From the NCBI RefSeq assembly GCF_014898095.1, contig NZ_CP062946.1, positions 1,984,001 to 2,048,000 on the forward strand: a stretch of 64,000 nt of DNA, given 5' to 3'. Positions 46,314 through 55,151 of the stretch are shown piece by piece (the stretch's first letter is position 1; the number at the start of each line of letters is the position of its first letter). The position numbers and the translations under genes were made by a program. Under the pieces are notes generated by a model. The model made no database searches, was not told the DNA's origin, and worked only from the letters and a program-made list of their open reading frames with translations. The DNA is from Thalassotalea sp. LPB0316 (GTDB taxonomy: Bacteria; Pseudomonadota; Gammaproteobacteria; Enterobacterales; Alteromonadaceae).

Positions 46314-46982
46314 CTATTTCGTCGCGCTGGTATTGCTTTCTTGAGCTGGGCTAGGGCTCTGCACTGGCTCTTCCGATTTCGGCGTCGATAATGCTTTTAA
46401 CGTTGATAACGCCATATCGTAGTCTGGGTGACTTGAGATATTTTCCACTAATTCTTTATAAGCAATGGTGCCGTTTGATTCGACAATGAAGATCGCACGG
46501 GTCAATAGCCCCATATCTTTGATCAATAAGCCATATTTTTGGCCAAAATCACGCCAAACAGCATCTGATAATACCTTGACACTATCGATGTTTTCCATTT
46601 TACAAAAACGCTTTTGGGCAAAGGGTAAATCGTTGCTTATGGTCAGCATAACAATATCATCTGGCAAGTTCTGCACTTCTTCATTAAAGCGTTTGGTTTG
46701 AATAGAACAAACCCCAGTATCTAAGCTTGGAACGACTGAAATTAATACCGTTTTGTTGGTAAATGAAGTTAATTCAACGGGCGAAAAGTTTTCATTAACA
46801 ACCTTGAAGTTTGGCGCCTTTTCGCCAACGTTGACTTGAGTACCTAGCAAGGTGACATACTTAGTACCCGCTTTTACTAGATCTGTGGTTTCGGTTAACT
46901 GCGCTTCTTCTTGTGCTAAGCTGTAACTATGGCTACTTAAACATAGCAAGGTAAATAAAGCAGCTTTGGTAAAATTTTTCAT
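46314..46982 (-). CDS. tpx: Exported Tpx-type thiol peroxidase
   Basis: A 222-residue peroxiredoxin of the Tpx class. A signal peptide (residues 1-23, ending SLAQE) sends it to the periplasm. The peroxidatic Cys is C92 (PSLDTGVCS) and the resolving Cys C127 (KRFCKMENI), the usual Tpx spacing of about 34. After the domain (ending near 200) comes a Pro/Ser/Glu-rich tail of ~20 residues. Cytoplasmic Tpx is about 165 residues, so the N- and C-terminal additions are distinctive. Its reductant in the periplasm is unknown. Own terminator downstream. Confidence 0.88.
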   Translation of the reverse strand: MKNFTKAALFTLLCLSSHSYSLAQEEAQLTETTDLVKAGTKYVTLLGTQVNVGEKAPNFKVVNENFSPVELTSFTNKTVLISVVPSLDTGVCSIQTKRFNEEVQNLPDDIVMLTISNDLPFAQKRFCKMENIDSVKVLSDAVWRDFGQKYGLLIKDMGLLTRAIFIVESNGTIAYKELVENISSHPDYDMALSTLKALSTPKSEEPVQSPSPAQESNTSATK

Positions 46983-47129
46983 TTGATACTCTCTTTTCGT
47001 GTTGTGAAATTAACTTGCTGATCGTTGCGCTGTTTTTAACAAGCTATTTTTTAAGGTTTTTTTAATTTTACCTTATTCAACTTATGGTATTATTATTGTA
47101 ATAAATTTGTCCATTTGGAAGCTAGTAAA

Positions 47130-48188
47130 ATGACAACCCAATTATTAATTTGTGACGACTCTAACATGGCTCGCAAACAGGTAGCGAGAAGTTTACCTGA
47201 TGGATGGGAGGTAGATATTAGCTTTGCGACCAATGGCCAAGAAGCTGTTGAAGCAATTAAGGCAGGTAAGGGCGATGTCTTATTACTTGATTTAAACATG
47301 CCTGTTATGGACGGCTACGAAACGCTAGAGGCGATAGTTAAGGAAGATTTACCAACCTTAACCGTCGTTATTTCAGGCGATATTCAACCAGAAGCCCATG
47401 AGCGAGTAAAAAAACTGGGGGCATTAGATTTTATTCAAAAACCGGTGAATAAAAAGATACTGACCAAGTTACTCGCCGATTACGGTATCTATTCTCAAGA
47501 AAGTGAGCAATCGGTTCCTTCTGCGCCAGTTACAAGCGAGCCAGCGCCAACGAGCGTTGCGACAGAACCGAAAAAACAGCCAAACATTACGCTTACCCAA
47601 GATCAGCGAGACTGTTACCAAGAAATCGCCAATGTTGCGATGGGTCGAGCGGGTGATTTACTCGCGCGCTTACTCAATGTGTTTGTTGAACTGCCCATTC
47701 CCAACGTCAACTTGATTGAAGTTAGTGAGCTGAGCATGGCGCTGTCGGCGGTAGAGCGCGAAGAGAGTACCTCGGGTATTTGTCAGGGGTTTATCAGTGG
47801 GGGGATTTCTGGTGAGGCCTTGTTGATTTTAAACGACTCAAGCTTTCAAGATATTGCGCGCCTGATGAAATACGATGCTGCGATAGATCAGGACGCAGAG
47901 TTGGAGTTGTTAATGGATATGGCCAATGTATTAATTGGCGCTTGTTTAAAGGGCTTATCTGAGCAACTCGACTTATCATTTAGCCAAGGTCACCCTGTGG
48001 TACTTGGTTTGCACCGAAAAATCTCTGATCTAATCGCCTCAAATAGTGACCGTTGGCAGCGTACGTTAGCAATAGAAATTAGTTATGGTATTGAAAATTA
48101 TCCAATAAAATGTGATTTGTTATTGTTATTTACTGAAGACTCAATTGTTACCCTCAATAATAAACTTGCTTATTTACTCGACGAATAG
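47130..48188 (+). CDS. Response regulator receiver fused to a CheC-type phosphatase domain
   Basis: A 352-residue protein. Residues 1-120 are a CheY-like receiver with acidic D9/D10, phospho-acceptor D54 (LLLDLNMP), Thr/Ser switch (VVISGD) and Lys (IQKPVNKK). A Pro/Glu/Thr linker (125-155) leads to a CheC/CheX-like domain with the two phosphatase-type helices, EIANVAMGRAGDLLARLL and ELLMDMANVLIGACLKGL (E...N pattern). Such proteins adjust CheY-P or related signals. A diguanylate cyclase follows 35 bases later, probably co-transcribed. Confidence 0.85.
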   Translation: MTTQLLICDDSNMARKQVARSLPDGWEVDISFATNGQEAVEAIKAGKGDVLLLDLNMPVMDGYETLEAIVKEDLPTLTVVISGDIQPEAHERVKKLGALDFIQKPVNKKILTKLLADYGIYSQESEQSVPSAPVTSEPAPTSVATEPKKQPNITLTQDQRDCYQEIANVAMGRAGDLLARLLNVFVELPIPNVNLIEVSELSMALSAVEREESTSGICQGFISGGISGEALLILNDSSFQDIARLMKYDAAIDQDAELELLMDMANVLIGACLKGLSEQLDLSFSQGHPVVLGLHRKISDLIASNSDRWQRTLAIEISYGIENYPIKCDLLLLFTEDSIVTLNNKLAYLLDE

Positions 48189-48223
48189 CCCATTAGCGTT
48201 AAACAGGATTACTGGAAGAAGTT

Positions 48224-49189
48224 ATGTCATTAGAAACAGAACAAATAAATGAAATCCATTGGTTAATGGAAATGCTACACACGATTGATGTCGGTCTTGT
48301 GGTGTTAGATCGAGATTACAACGTGCAGATTTGGAATGGCTTTATGGAGCATCATTCTGGCCTATTACCAAGACAGGTTAAGAATAAAAACCTGTTTACC
48401 CTGTTCGACGACATTGATGAGCAGTGGTTTACACGTAAAGCAGAAGCGGTGTTTTTATTGAAAAATAAAGCGTTTACCATTTGGGAGCAACGCCCGTATT
48501 TATTCAAGTTTCAAAACTACCGTCCGATCACTGGTTCAGCCGATTTCATGTACCAAAATACCACTTTTATTCCGTTGATATCTGCTTCTGGTGAGGTAAC
48601 CCATTTATGTGTTCTGGTTTACGACGTAACCGATACAGCGATTAATAAATTAAATTTAGAGCAGTTAAATGAAAAGCTTGCTCGCATTAGCCAAATCGAC
48701 GGCTTAACTAATTTGTTTAATCGCAGTCACTGGGAGCGCTGTTTTCAGCTTGAGTACAAGCGTTGGATTCGCAGTCAACACAAGAGTTGCTTGGTGATGC
48801 TCGATATCGACCACTTTAAGCGAGTAAATGATAGCTATGGTCATGTCGTGGGTGATGAGGTTATTCGCGATTTAGCTGAAAACGTGATCAAAGAAGTGCG
48901 CGAAACCGATATTACGGGGCGTTATGGTGGCGAGGAATTTGCAGTGCTACTCGTTGATACGCCACTTGAAAATGCCTTGGTGTTTGCTGAGCGATTGCGC
49001 AAAAAAATCAGTGAAAGCAAAGTAGAGTATAAGGGCAATACGATTCAATATACCGTTAGCCTGGGGGTTGCAGAGGTCAGCGAAGAAATGAAAACTTATG
49101 AGTCGTGGATTGAAGCAGCTGATAATGCACTTTATAAGTCGAAAGAAAACGGTAGAAATCAGGTCAACTTATACAAAGCATCTGCGTAG
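48224..49189 (+). CDS. PAS-GGDEF diguanylate cyclase
   Basis: A 321-residue cytoplasmic enzyme making c-di-GMP from GTP. A PAS-like sensor spans about residues 13-140 (IDVGLVVLDRDYNVQIWNGF), a short coiled linker follows, then GGDEF from about 158 with LDIDHFKRVND, the active site GGEEF (235-239) and, five residues earlier, an RxxD inhibitory site (RETD, 226-229). So it should be active and feedback-inhibited. GGAAGAAG precedes the ATG. Paired with the receiver-CheC gene. Confidence 0.92.
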   Translation: MSLETEQINEIHWLMEMLHTIDVGLVVLDRDYNVQIWNGFMEHHSGLLPRQVKNKNLFTLFDDIDEQWFTRKAEAVFLLKNKAFTIWEQRPYLFKFQNYRPITGSADFMYQNTTFIPLISASGEVTHLCVLVYDVTDTAINKLNLEQLNEKLARISQIDGLTNLFNRSHWERCFQLEYKRWIRSQHKSCLVMLDIDHFKRVNDSYGHVVGDEVIRDLAENVIKEVRETDITGRYGGEEFAVLLVDTPLENALVFAERLRKKISESKVEYKGNTIQYTVSLGVAEVSEEMKTYESWIEAADNALYKSKENGRNQVNLYKASA

Positions 49190-49202
49190 CAATAGAGTGA
49201 TA

Positions 49203-49307
49203 ACGCTTGAAGGTCTAAAGGTTTTAAGGTTTTGAGTTTTAAGGTTTTAGAGCCTTCCAGCACTCACGCCTTCCAACCTTTAAACCTTCCAACCTTCAAG
49301 CCTTGCA
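49203..49307 (+). repeat. Bipartite AAGG/CCTT tandem-repeat hairpin
   Basis: Left half: CGCTTGAAGGTCTAAAGGTT, TTAAGGTTTTGAG and so on. Right half read on the other strand: GGCTTGAAGGTTGGAAGGTT, TAAAGGTTGGAAGGC. The halves are imperfect reverse complements, so the transcript could form a long irregular stem. It occupies the whole gap between two convergent genes and ends three bases from the amidohydrolase stop. Confidence 0.75.
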
Positions 49308-49309
49308 CG

Positions 49310-50947
49310 TTAATAAACCTGCTTACCACCCACCCAAGTTTTTAGCACCTTGGTTTGCCACAGTGTGGTTTCATCTGCGTTGAAGAAGTCTTTATCAACT
49401 AAAATAAAGTCGGCCATTTTACCTACTTCGATTGAGCCTAACGCTGTTTCCTGATGGCCGGCATAGGCAGCATCAATACTAAAACTGCGCAAGGCTTCAG
49501 CGCGGGTCATTTTTTCTTTTTCTAACCAACCACCTAGCGGTTGGTTATTGTGATCTTGGCGAGTCACTGCCGCGTGTAAGCCAAAAAATGGGTTGGCGTA
49601 TTCAACTGGGAAATCTGAGCCATTGGCTATTTTAACGCCGGTTGACAGAAGTTTTCGCCAAGCATAAGCGCCGGCCAATCGATCTTTGCCTAACCTGTCT
49701 TGTGCCATGTTTTTATCGCTCGTAGCGTGGGTTGCTTGCATTGACGGAATAACGCCGAGCTCTGCAAATCTCGGGATATCTTCTAGTAGCAAAATTTGGG
49801 CATGTTCAACGCGATGACGCAGCGCTTTACTTTGATGTTTGGCGATTAATACTTCGTAGTTATCAAGTACTAGCGTGTTGGCTTTATCACCGATAGCGTG
49901 AGTATTCACTTGAAAGCCGGCTTGCATCGATTTGTCGATAAGTGCGCTGAGCTCTTTGGGTTTGTGTAAGAGTAAGCCGTGATGGTTTTCTTTATCGCTG
50001 TAGCTTTTGTGTAGGGCAGCGCCTCGGCTACCTAGCGCACCATCGGCTGAAATTTTAACGCTGCGCAAGACAAAGCTTTGTTGGTTGTCGGTAACAATGC
50101 CGTTTGCGAGTGTTTTATCAAAGGCTTTATCTGTGGCATCTGCCATCGCATAGATTCGAATAGGCATTTCGTCATTTTTTGCTAATAGTTGATAAGCAGC
50201 AATCGTCTGGTTTGAAATACCGGCGTCGTGAACACTGGTCAGCCCTTGCTCGGCAAGGGATTGCATGGCCTTTTTCAGTACCTTGGCTTCTTGTTCAATA
50301 GTCAGTGGTGCAATCGCTTGATCAATTAAGTACATGGCGTTATCGATAAACACACCCGTTGGTTCGCCGAATTGATCTTTAATGATCTCACCACCATCCG
50401 GTGATTTTGTTGCTTTGGTAATGCCTGAAAGTGCTAATGCTTTCGAGTTTGCCCAACCAGCGTGGCCATCAACGCGCTTTAGCCAGACCGCTTGGTCGGG
50501 AAATGCCTTGTCTAAGCTTGCTTTAGTCGGGAAACTATTACTTGGCCAGATCACTTGGTTCCAACCGCGCCCCAAGATCCAACCTTGGCTGTTGTTTTCT
50601 TGGCTAAAGCGTTTTATTTTCTCAACAGCGGCTTGCTCTGATTCAATTCCCATTAAATTCACGCGTGAAATACCTAGGCCGTAACCCAGCACGTGGCCGT
50701 GTGCGTCAATTAAACCCGGTAATAAGGTTTTACCTTGGCCGTCTATTAACTTGACTTTATCGCTTTTAGGAACAGTTTCACCGTCTTGATAGACCTTAGT
50801 GATTTTATCGCCTTCGAAGGCGACCGCATTAAATGATGCGATCTTATCACCAAGCGGTGTATAGCCATTTACGTTGTATATGATTTGTGTTTGCGCAATC
50901 GCTAAACTCGGTAACAGGGCGAGGGTTGTGAGGCATATTTTTTTCAT
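49310..50947 (-). CDS. Exported YtcJ-like amidohydrolase (amidohydrolase family 3)
   Basis: A 545-residue metal-dependent hydrolase with a signal peptide (residues 1-18, ending AIAQT). The TIM-barrel metal sites are visible as GLIDAHGHVLGYG, VDGHAGWANSKAL, LRHRVEHAQILL and NGSDFPVEYANPF, characteristic of the YtcJ/Amidohydro_3 group. Substrates of this family are mostly unknown. It is not the ACMS decarboxylase that the kynurenine cluster lacks: that enzyme is a shorter, cytoplasmic member with a different N-terminal motif. Monocistronic. Confidence 0.88.
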   Translation of the reverse strand: MKKICLTTLALLPSLAIAQTQIIYNVNGYTPLGDKIASFNAVAFEGDKITKVYQDGETVPKSDKVKLIDGQGKTLLPGLIDAHGHVLGYGLGISRVNLMGIESEQAAVEKIKRFSQENNSQGWILGRGWNQVIWPSNSFPTKASLDKAFPDQAVWLKRVDGHAGWANSKALALSGITKATKSPDGGEIIKDQFGEPTGVFIDNAMYLIDQAIAPLTIEQEAKVLKKAMQSLAEQGLTSVHDAGISNQTIAAYQLLAKNDEMPIRIYAMADATDKAFDKTLANGIVTDNQQSFVLRSVKISADGALGSRGAALHKSYSDKENHHGLLLHKPKELSALIDKSMQAGFQVNTHAIGDKANTLVLDNYEVLIAKHQSKALRHRVEHAQILLLEDIPRFAELGVIPSMQATHATSDKNMAQDRLGKDRLAGAYAWRKLLSTGVKIANGSDFPVEYANPFFGLHAAVTRQDHNNQPLGGWLEKEKMTRAEALRSFSIDAAYAGHQETALGSIEVGKMADFILVDKDFFNADETTLWQTKVLKTWVGGKQVY

Positions 50948-51081
50948 TATTGACGCTCTAATTGAGGATTATTTCATCATCTTAAAGCTATTTTGTTGAC
51001 CAAGTAAATGGATAACGCGATGAATTGCTGAGTTTTTGGCTTAGGTCGCTTGGCTTAAGTTAGTAGGTTTAGCTTGCTCGG

Positions 51082-52611
51082 CTAACGTTTGCGTTGCGTT
51101 AGGCTAATGGCAATAAAGCTCAGTAGTGCCACGATAAAAACTGGCACATTACCTAATCGACTATAAGGCGTGAACCCTTGAACTAGCGCAACCTCTGTCT
51201 TGAGTACGGCTTGTTCAAACTGAGGTAGTTTATCAATGAATTGGCCTTGATGATCAACAGCAGCGGTCACGCCGGTATTAGTTGAGCGCACTAATGGGCG
51301 GCCAAATTCTAGCGCGCGCATTCGAGCAATTTCCATATGCTGATGTGGACCATGCGACGTACCAAACCATGCATCGTTACTCACGGTCAGTAAAAGTTGC
51401 GTTTGATTAGTGAAATTGGCGGCAAGTTGGTTTGGAAAGGCAATTTCAAAACAAATGAGCGGCAGAATATCAATACCTTTGGCTTTGAGGTTTTGCTGAA
51501 CATAGTCACCACGAGAAAACGACGACATCGGCAGATTAAAAAATGGCGCTAGTGGGCGCAACAGATCGCCAAACGGTACGAATTCACCAATAGGTAATAG
51601 GTGGTGCTTGTAAAACCGGTTGCTGTGATTGTAAAAATAATCGCCGGTTGTTTTACTTTCAGTTTGGCTGTTGCCAAGTGTAATCAGGGCGTTGTAATAA
51701 GATTTAGTTTCAAAGTTGTAATCTAGAATGCCGGTTATAATCGCTGAGTCATTCATCCCTGCAGATTGATTGACTAAATCTAGGTAATCTTGTGCCATTG
51801 GCTCTAACGTTGGAATCGCCGACTCCGGCCACACGATAATATCAGCATCGTAGTTGGCTCTTGCCATATCAAGATACATCAACATGGTTGGCCACTCTTG
51901 CTCATCATCCCATTTGATCGATTGCGCGATATTACCTTGTGCTAGCGCCACTTTTACGCTGTTACCTGTCGGTTTAACCCACTGTAGCGCACTTGCACTA
52001 ATTAAGCAGACAGAAAACACTATTAAGCTAACTGCCCATGGTAACTTGTTGCTCGACCTAATTACCCGAACCAATATATAGCTAAGCGCTAACAAATAGG
52101 CGGTAATGCCAATTTCGCCGATAACGGGTGCTAGAACAGCAAGAGGTGAGTCAATTTGGCTATAGCCTAATGATAGCCACGGAAAACCTGTTAATACGAT
52201 ACTGCGCAAGTATTCACAGACGAGCCATGTACTAACAAATAAGCCTAAGTGGAGCGTTTTTGTTGCTGATAACTTGCTGGCGAGATAACCGGCGAGCATG
52301 GGGTAGAGTGCTAGGTAGAGGCAGAGCAGCAACATTAACAGTAGCGACACGACAAGTGGCATACCACCAAATTGGTCTATTGAAACATGCACCCAGCTAA
52401 TACCGGCACTAAACCAACCCAAACCAAAGCTAAAACACGCTTGAGTTGCATGCTTAATTGATTTGCCATCAATCAAGGCTAAAAACATGGGTAGGATAAT
52501 AAGGGGAAGCCACCAATGGCTATAAGGTGCGTAGGCAAAAACTAAAATGAGCCCAGCGACAAAGCTGAGCCCATTGGTTTTGGTGAAAAGTGATTTAACT
52601 GCCGCTACCAT
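51082..52611 (-). CDS. lnt: Apolipoprotein N-acyltransferase Lnt
   Basis: Adds the third acyl chain to lipoproteins at the inner membrane. The 509-residue protein has six or so N-terminal helices and a nitrilase-fold domain with the Glu-Lys-Cys triad: WPESAIP (Glu), LPIGEFVPFG region (Lys just before, HHLLPIGE), and PLICFEIAF (Cys), and a last helix at the C-terminus. It ends the miaB-ybeZ-ybeY-corC-lnt run as in E. coli and works upstream of LolCDE, also encoded in this window. Confidence 0.96.
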   Translation of the reverse strand: MVAAVKSLFTKTNGLSFVAGLILVFAYAPYSHWWLPLIILPMFLALIDGKSIKHATQACFSFGLGWFSAGISWVHVSIDQFGGMPLVVSLLLMLLLCLYLALYPMLAGYLASKLSATKTLHLGLFVSTWLVCEYLRSIVLTGFPWLSLGYSQIDSPLAVLAPVIGEIGITAYLLALSYILVRVIRSSNKLPWAVSLIVFSVCLISASALQWVKPTGNSVKVALAQGNIAQSIKWDDEQEWPTMLMYLDMARANYDADIIVWPESAIPTLEPMAQDYLDLVNQSAGMNDSAIITGILDYNFETKSYYNALITLGNSQTESKTTGDYFYNHSNRFYKHHLLPIGEFVPFGDLLRPLAPFFNLPMSSFSRGDYVQQNLKAKGIDILPLICFEIAFPNQLAANFTNQTQLLLTVSNDAWFGTSHGPHQHMEIARMRALEFGRPLVRSTNTGVTAAVDHQGQFIDKLPQFEQAVLKTEVALVQGFTPYSRLGNVPVFIVALLSFIAISLTQRKR

Positions 52612-52625
52612 CCGTTATTATTCAA

Positions 52626-53504
52626 CTAATCAAGGATTTTACCAGTAACTTCGTGCTCTTTCGGCACCGTTAGTTGAATTGTTTGGATCCGGCGGTTATC
52701 GGCAGAGACAATCTTGAAGGCAAAATCGCCAATTTCAATTTCTTCGCCTTTTTGTGGCATGTGGCCAAATTCGTGCAGTACGATACCACCAATGGTATCG
52801 GCGTCTTCTTCGTCGAATTCGCAGTTAAAGTATTCGTTAAAGTCGGCAAGTTCAGTTAAGGCCTTTAACTGATAGACTTGGCCAGCTAAGTGTTTGATAT
52901 CTTCTTCAATCTCAGTATCGGTTTCGTCTTCAATTTCACCGACGATCAATTCGAGAATGTCTTCAATCGTTACTAAGCCTGAAACGCCGCCGTATTCATC
53001 AACAACAATTGCCATGTGATAACGTTCAGAGCGGAACTCTTTTAACAGCGGCTCTACTTTTTTACTTTCGGGGATAATAATTGCAGGGCGAATAACATCA
53101 GACAACGTGAAAGGTTCGTCAGTGCGATTAAAGCCGTAAGAGAGTAAATCTTTTGCTAATAAAATACCTTCAACGTGATCTTTGTCATCGTTGACAACAG
53201 GGAAACGCGAGTGGGCAGACTCCAAAATCTTCGGTAAGAACTCTTCTAATGACATGTTGATGTCGAGTGTCACCATTTGCGAGCGCGGGATCATGATGTC
53301 TCTAACGCGCATCTCAGATACACCTAACACGCCTTCAATCATGAGTTTGGTTTCAGGATTGATCAGTTCACGGTCTTCAGCATCGTTTAATACTTCAACC
53401 AATTCTTCTTTATTTTGCGGCTCTCCGGTAAATGCTTGAACTATTTTATCCAAAAACGATTTGTTCGAGGAGCCGTTGGTAGACTGGGGGTTGTCATCGC
53501 TCAT
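52626..53504 (-). CDS. ybeX: CorC/YbeX CBS-domain protein
   Basis: A 292-residue cytoplasmic protein of the CorC/HlyC family: an N-terminal linker, paired CBS domains (VRDIMIPRSQMVTLDI; VVDEYGGVSGLVTIEDILEL) and a C-terminal CorC_HlyC domain (DTIGGIVLHEFGHMPQKGEE). YbeX is tied to magnesium homeostasis and to ribosome maturation through its ybeZYX operon. 14 bases precede lnt. Confidence 0.95.
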   Translation of the reverse strand: MSDDNPQSTNGSSNKSFLDKIVQAFTGEPQNKEELVEVLNDAEDRELINPETKLMIEGVLGVSEMRVRDIMIPRSQMVTLDINMSLEEFLPKILESAHSRFPVVNDDKDHVEGILLAKDLLSYGFNRTDEPFTLSDVIRPAIIIPESKKVEPLLKEFRSERYHMAIVVDEYGGVSGLVTIEDILELIVGEIEDETDTEIEEDIKHLAGQVYQLKALTELADFNEYFNCEFDEEDADTIGGIVLHEFGHMPQKGEEIEIGDFAFKIVSADNRRIQTIQLTVPKEHEVTGKILD

Positions 53505-53548
53505 AGAGCAGTGTGTTTCCTGTGTTATTAAAAAATATTAGCGTTCAT

Positions 53549-54007
53549 TTAGCTTTCAATATAGGGGTTAGAAAACCCTAATTGCGCTAAAATGTCAATT
53601 TCTAAACTTTCCATTTCTTGCGCTTCATCATCACTTATATGATCAAAGCCCAACAAATGCAAGCATCCGTGGATCACCATATGAGCCCAATGTGCGCTCA
53701 ATATTTTGTTTTGTTCTGTTGCTTCACGTTCAACCACTTGTTTGCAAATAATTAAATCGCCGAGTAAATCGAGCTCAATGCCATCGGGGACTTCAAACGG
53801 AAAAGATAGTACATTGGTTGGTTTATCTTTTCCGCGATACTGGTGATTGAGCGTTTGTGACTCTGCGCTATCGACAATACGAATGGTTAACTCAAAGGGT
53901 TTACTGTAGCGACTCAGGGCAGCTTCAACCCAGCTCTGAAAGTCACTGGTATTTGGCAAGTTGTCGCTAGATTCGCTAGCAATTTGTAAATCGAGCACGA
54001 TAGTCAC
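53549..54007 (-). CDS. ybeY: Endoribonuclease YbeY (16S rRNA maturation)
   Basis: Zinc-dependent ribonuclease for 16S rRNA 3' end processing and ribosome quality control. The metal motif [11 protein letters not shown] (HxxxHxxxxxH) and [16 protein letters not shown] are present. I take the start at GTG 54007, four bases after the ybeZ stop, with GAG seven bases upstream, giving 152 residues starting [11 protein letters not shown], like E. coli YbeY (155). The upstream ATGs at 54073 and 54040 would overlap ybeZ and add residues with no family counterpart. Confidence 0.93.
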   Translation of the reverse strand: MTIVLDLQIASESSDNLPNTSDFQSWVEAALSRYSKPFELTIRIVDSAESQTLNHQYRGKDKPTNVLSFPFEVPDGIELDLLGDLIICKQVVEREATEQNKILSAHWAHMVIHGCLHLLGFDHISDDEAQEMESLEIDILAQLGFSNPYIES

Positions 54008-54011
54008 AAGT

Positions 54012-55115
54012 TTACTCGCGATCCTGAGATGGTGCTGCATTAACGCTACTGATAGTTTGCTGGGCAGCTTCAAGTTGTGCTTTTTCTAGCGCTATCTTTT
54101 CTTGTTTTTTCTGCTCTTTAATGCGGCTTACTTTGGCTTCGTGTTTTTCGTAGGCATCAACAATACGCGCAACCACTGGGTGGCGAACAACATCTTTAGA
54201 TTGGAAAAAGTTAAAGCTAACACCTGGGATATCGTCTAATACTTCAATGGCGTGGCGCAAACCTGATTTTTGGCCTCGTGGCAAGTCAACTTGGGTAACA
54301 TCACCTGTGATCACCGCGCGCGAGTTAAAGCCGATACGGGTTAGGAACATTTTCATTTGTTCAACCGTAGTGTTTTGGCTTTCATCGAGAATGATAAAGG
54401 CATCATTTAATGTACGACCGCGCATATAGGCCAGTGGCGCGATTTCGATAACACTGCGTTCAATGAGTTTTTCAACTTTTTCAAAACCGAGCATTTCAAA
54501 TAAGGCGTCGTAGAGCGGGCGTAAATAGGGATCGACCTTTTGTGATAAATCGCCCGGTAAGAAACCTAACTTTTCACCAGCTTCAACGGCAGGGCGGGTC
54601 AATAAGATACGGCGCACTTCTTGTCGCTCTAATGCTTCTACCGCACACGCGACTGCCAAATAGGTTTTACCTGTACCAGCAGGGCCAATACCAAAGCTGA
54701 TATCGTTGGTTAACACGTTTTGCACGTAAGTCGACTGATTGCCATTACGCGGCTTGACTAAACCGCGCTTGGTTTTAATGGTGACCATTTTAGCAAAGTC
54801 AGCGTCGTGCTCGGTCGGTGCTTGCTCAAGGACATCGGCCTCAAGAATGTTGATATGCACCATCTCTGGTGTTATCGCTTGCTGTTTGCCTTTAACGGTT
54901 TGTGTTTCAACGTAAAGGCTTTTTAGCATTTTTTCGACGGCTAAACAGTTTAGTTCTTGGCCAACAATTTTAAATTCGTGGCCGCGATAACTAATTTCTA
55001 CCCCTAAACGGCGTTCAATGGTTTTGAGGTTATCGTCCATTGGACCACATAAATTAGCTTGTCTGGTATTGTCTACCGGTGCTAATTCAAAGGTAATACT
55101 GTGTTGTTTGCTCAA
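54012..55115 (-). CDS. ybeZ: PhoH-family ATPase YbeZ
   Basis: A 367-residue PhoH-like P-loop ATPase that partners YbeY in rRNA processing. N-terminal KH-like region (about 20-90), Walker [13 protein letters not shown], the [19 protein letters not shown] stretch, Walker [33 protein letters not shown]. Normal length. Between miaB and ybeY, four bases from the chosen ybeY start. Confidence 0.96.
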   Translation of the reverse strand: MSKQHSITFELAPVDNTRQANLCGPMDDNLKTIERRLGVEISYRGHEFKIVGQELNCLAVEKMLKSLYVETQTVKGKQQAITPEMVHINILEADVLEQAPTEHDADFAKMVTIKTKRGLVKPRNGNQSTYVQNVLTNDISFGIGPAGTGKTYLAVACAVEALERQEVRRILLTRPAVEAGEKLGFLPGDLSQKVDPYLRPLYDALFEMLGFEKVEKLIERSVIEIAPLAYMRGRTLNDAFIILDESQNTTVEQMKMFLTRIGFNSRAVITGDVTQVDLPRGQKSGLRHAIEVLDDIPGVSFNFFQSKDVVRHPVVARIVDAYEKHEAKVSRIKEQKKQEKIALEKAQLEAAQQTISSVNAAPSQDRE

Positions 55116-55151
55116 TGAATTATTCCATTAAATTAATTGGTTTTAAATTAG

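Noticed and set aside
49310..50947. Amidohydrolase as the missing ACMS decarboxylase
   Set aside because: It is secreted, too long, and has the YtcJ-type motif set, not that of ACMSD.
54008..54073. Longer YbeY starting at ATG 54073 or 54040
   Set aside because: Both overlap the ybeZ coding end and add residues not found in YbeY; GTG 54007 gives the normal length.
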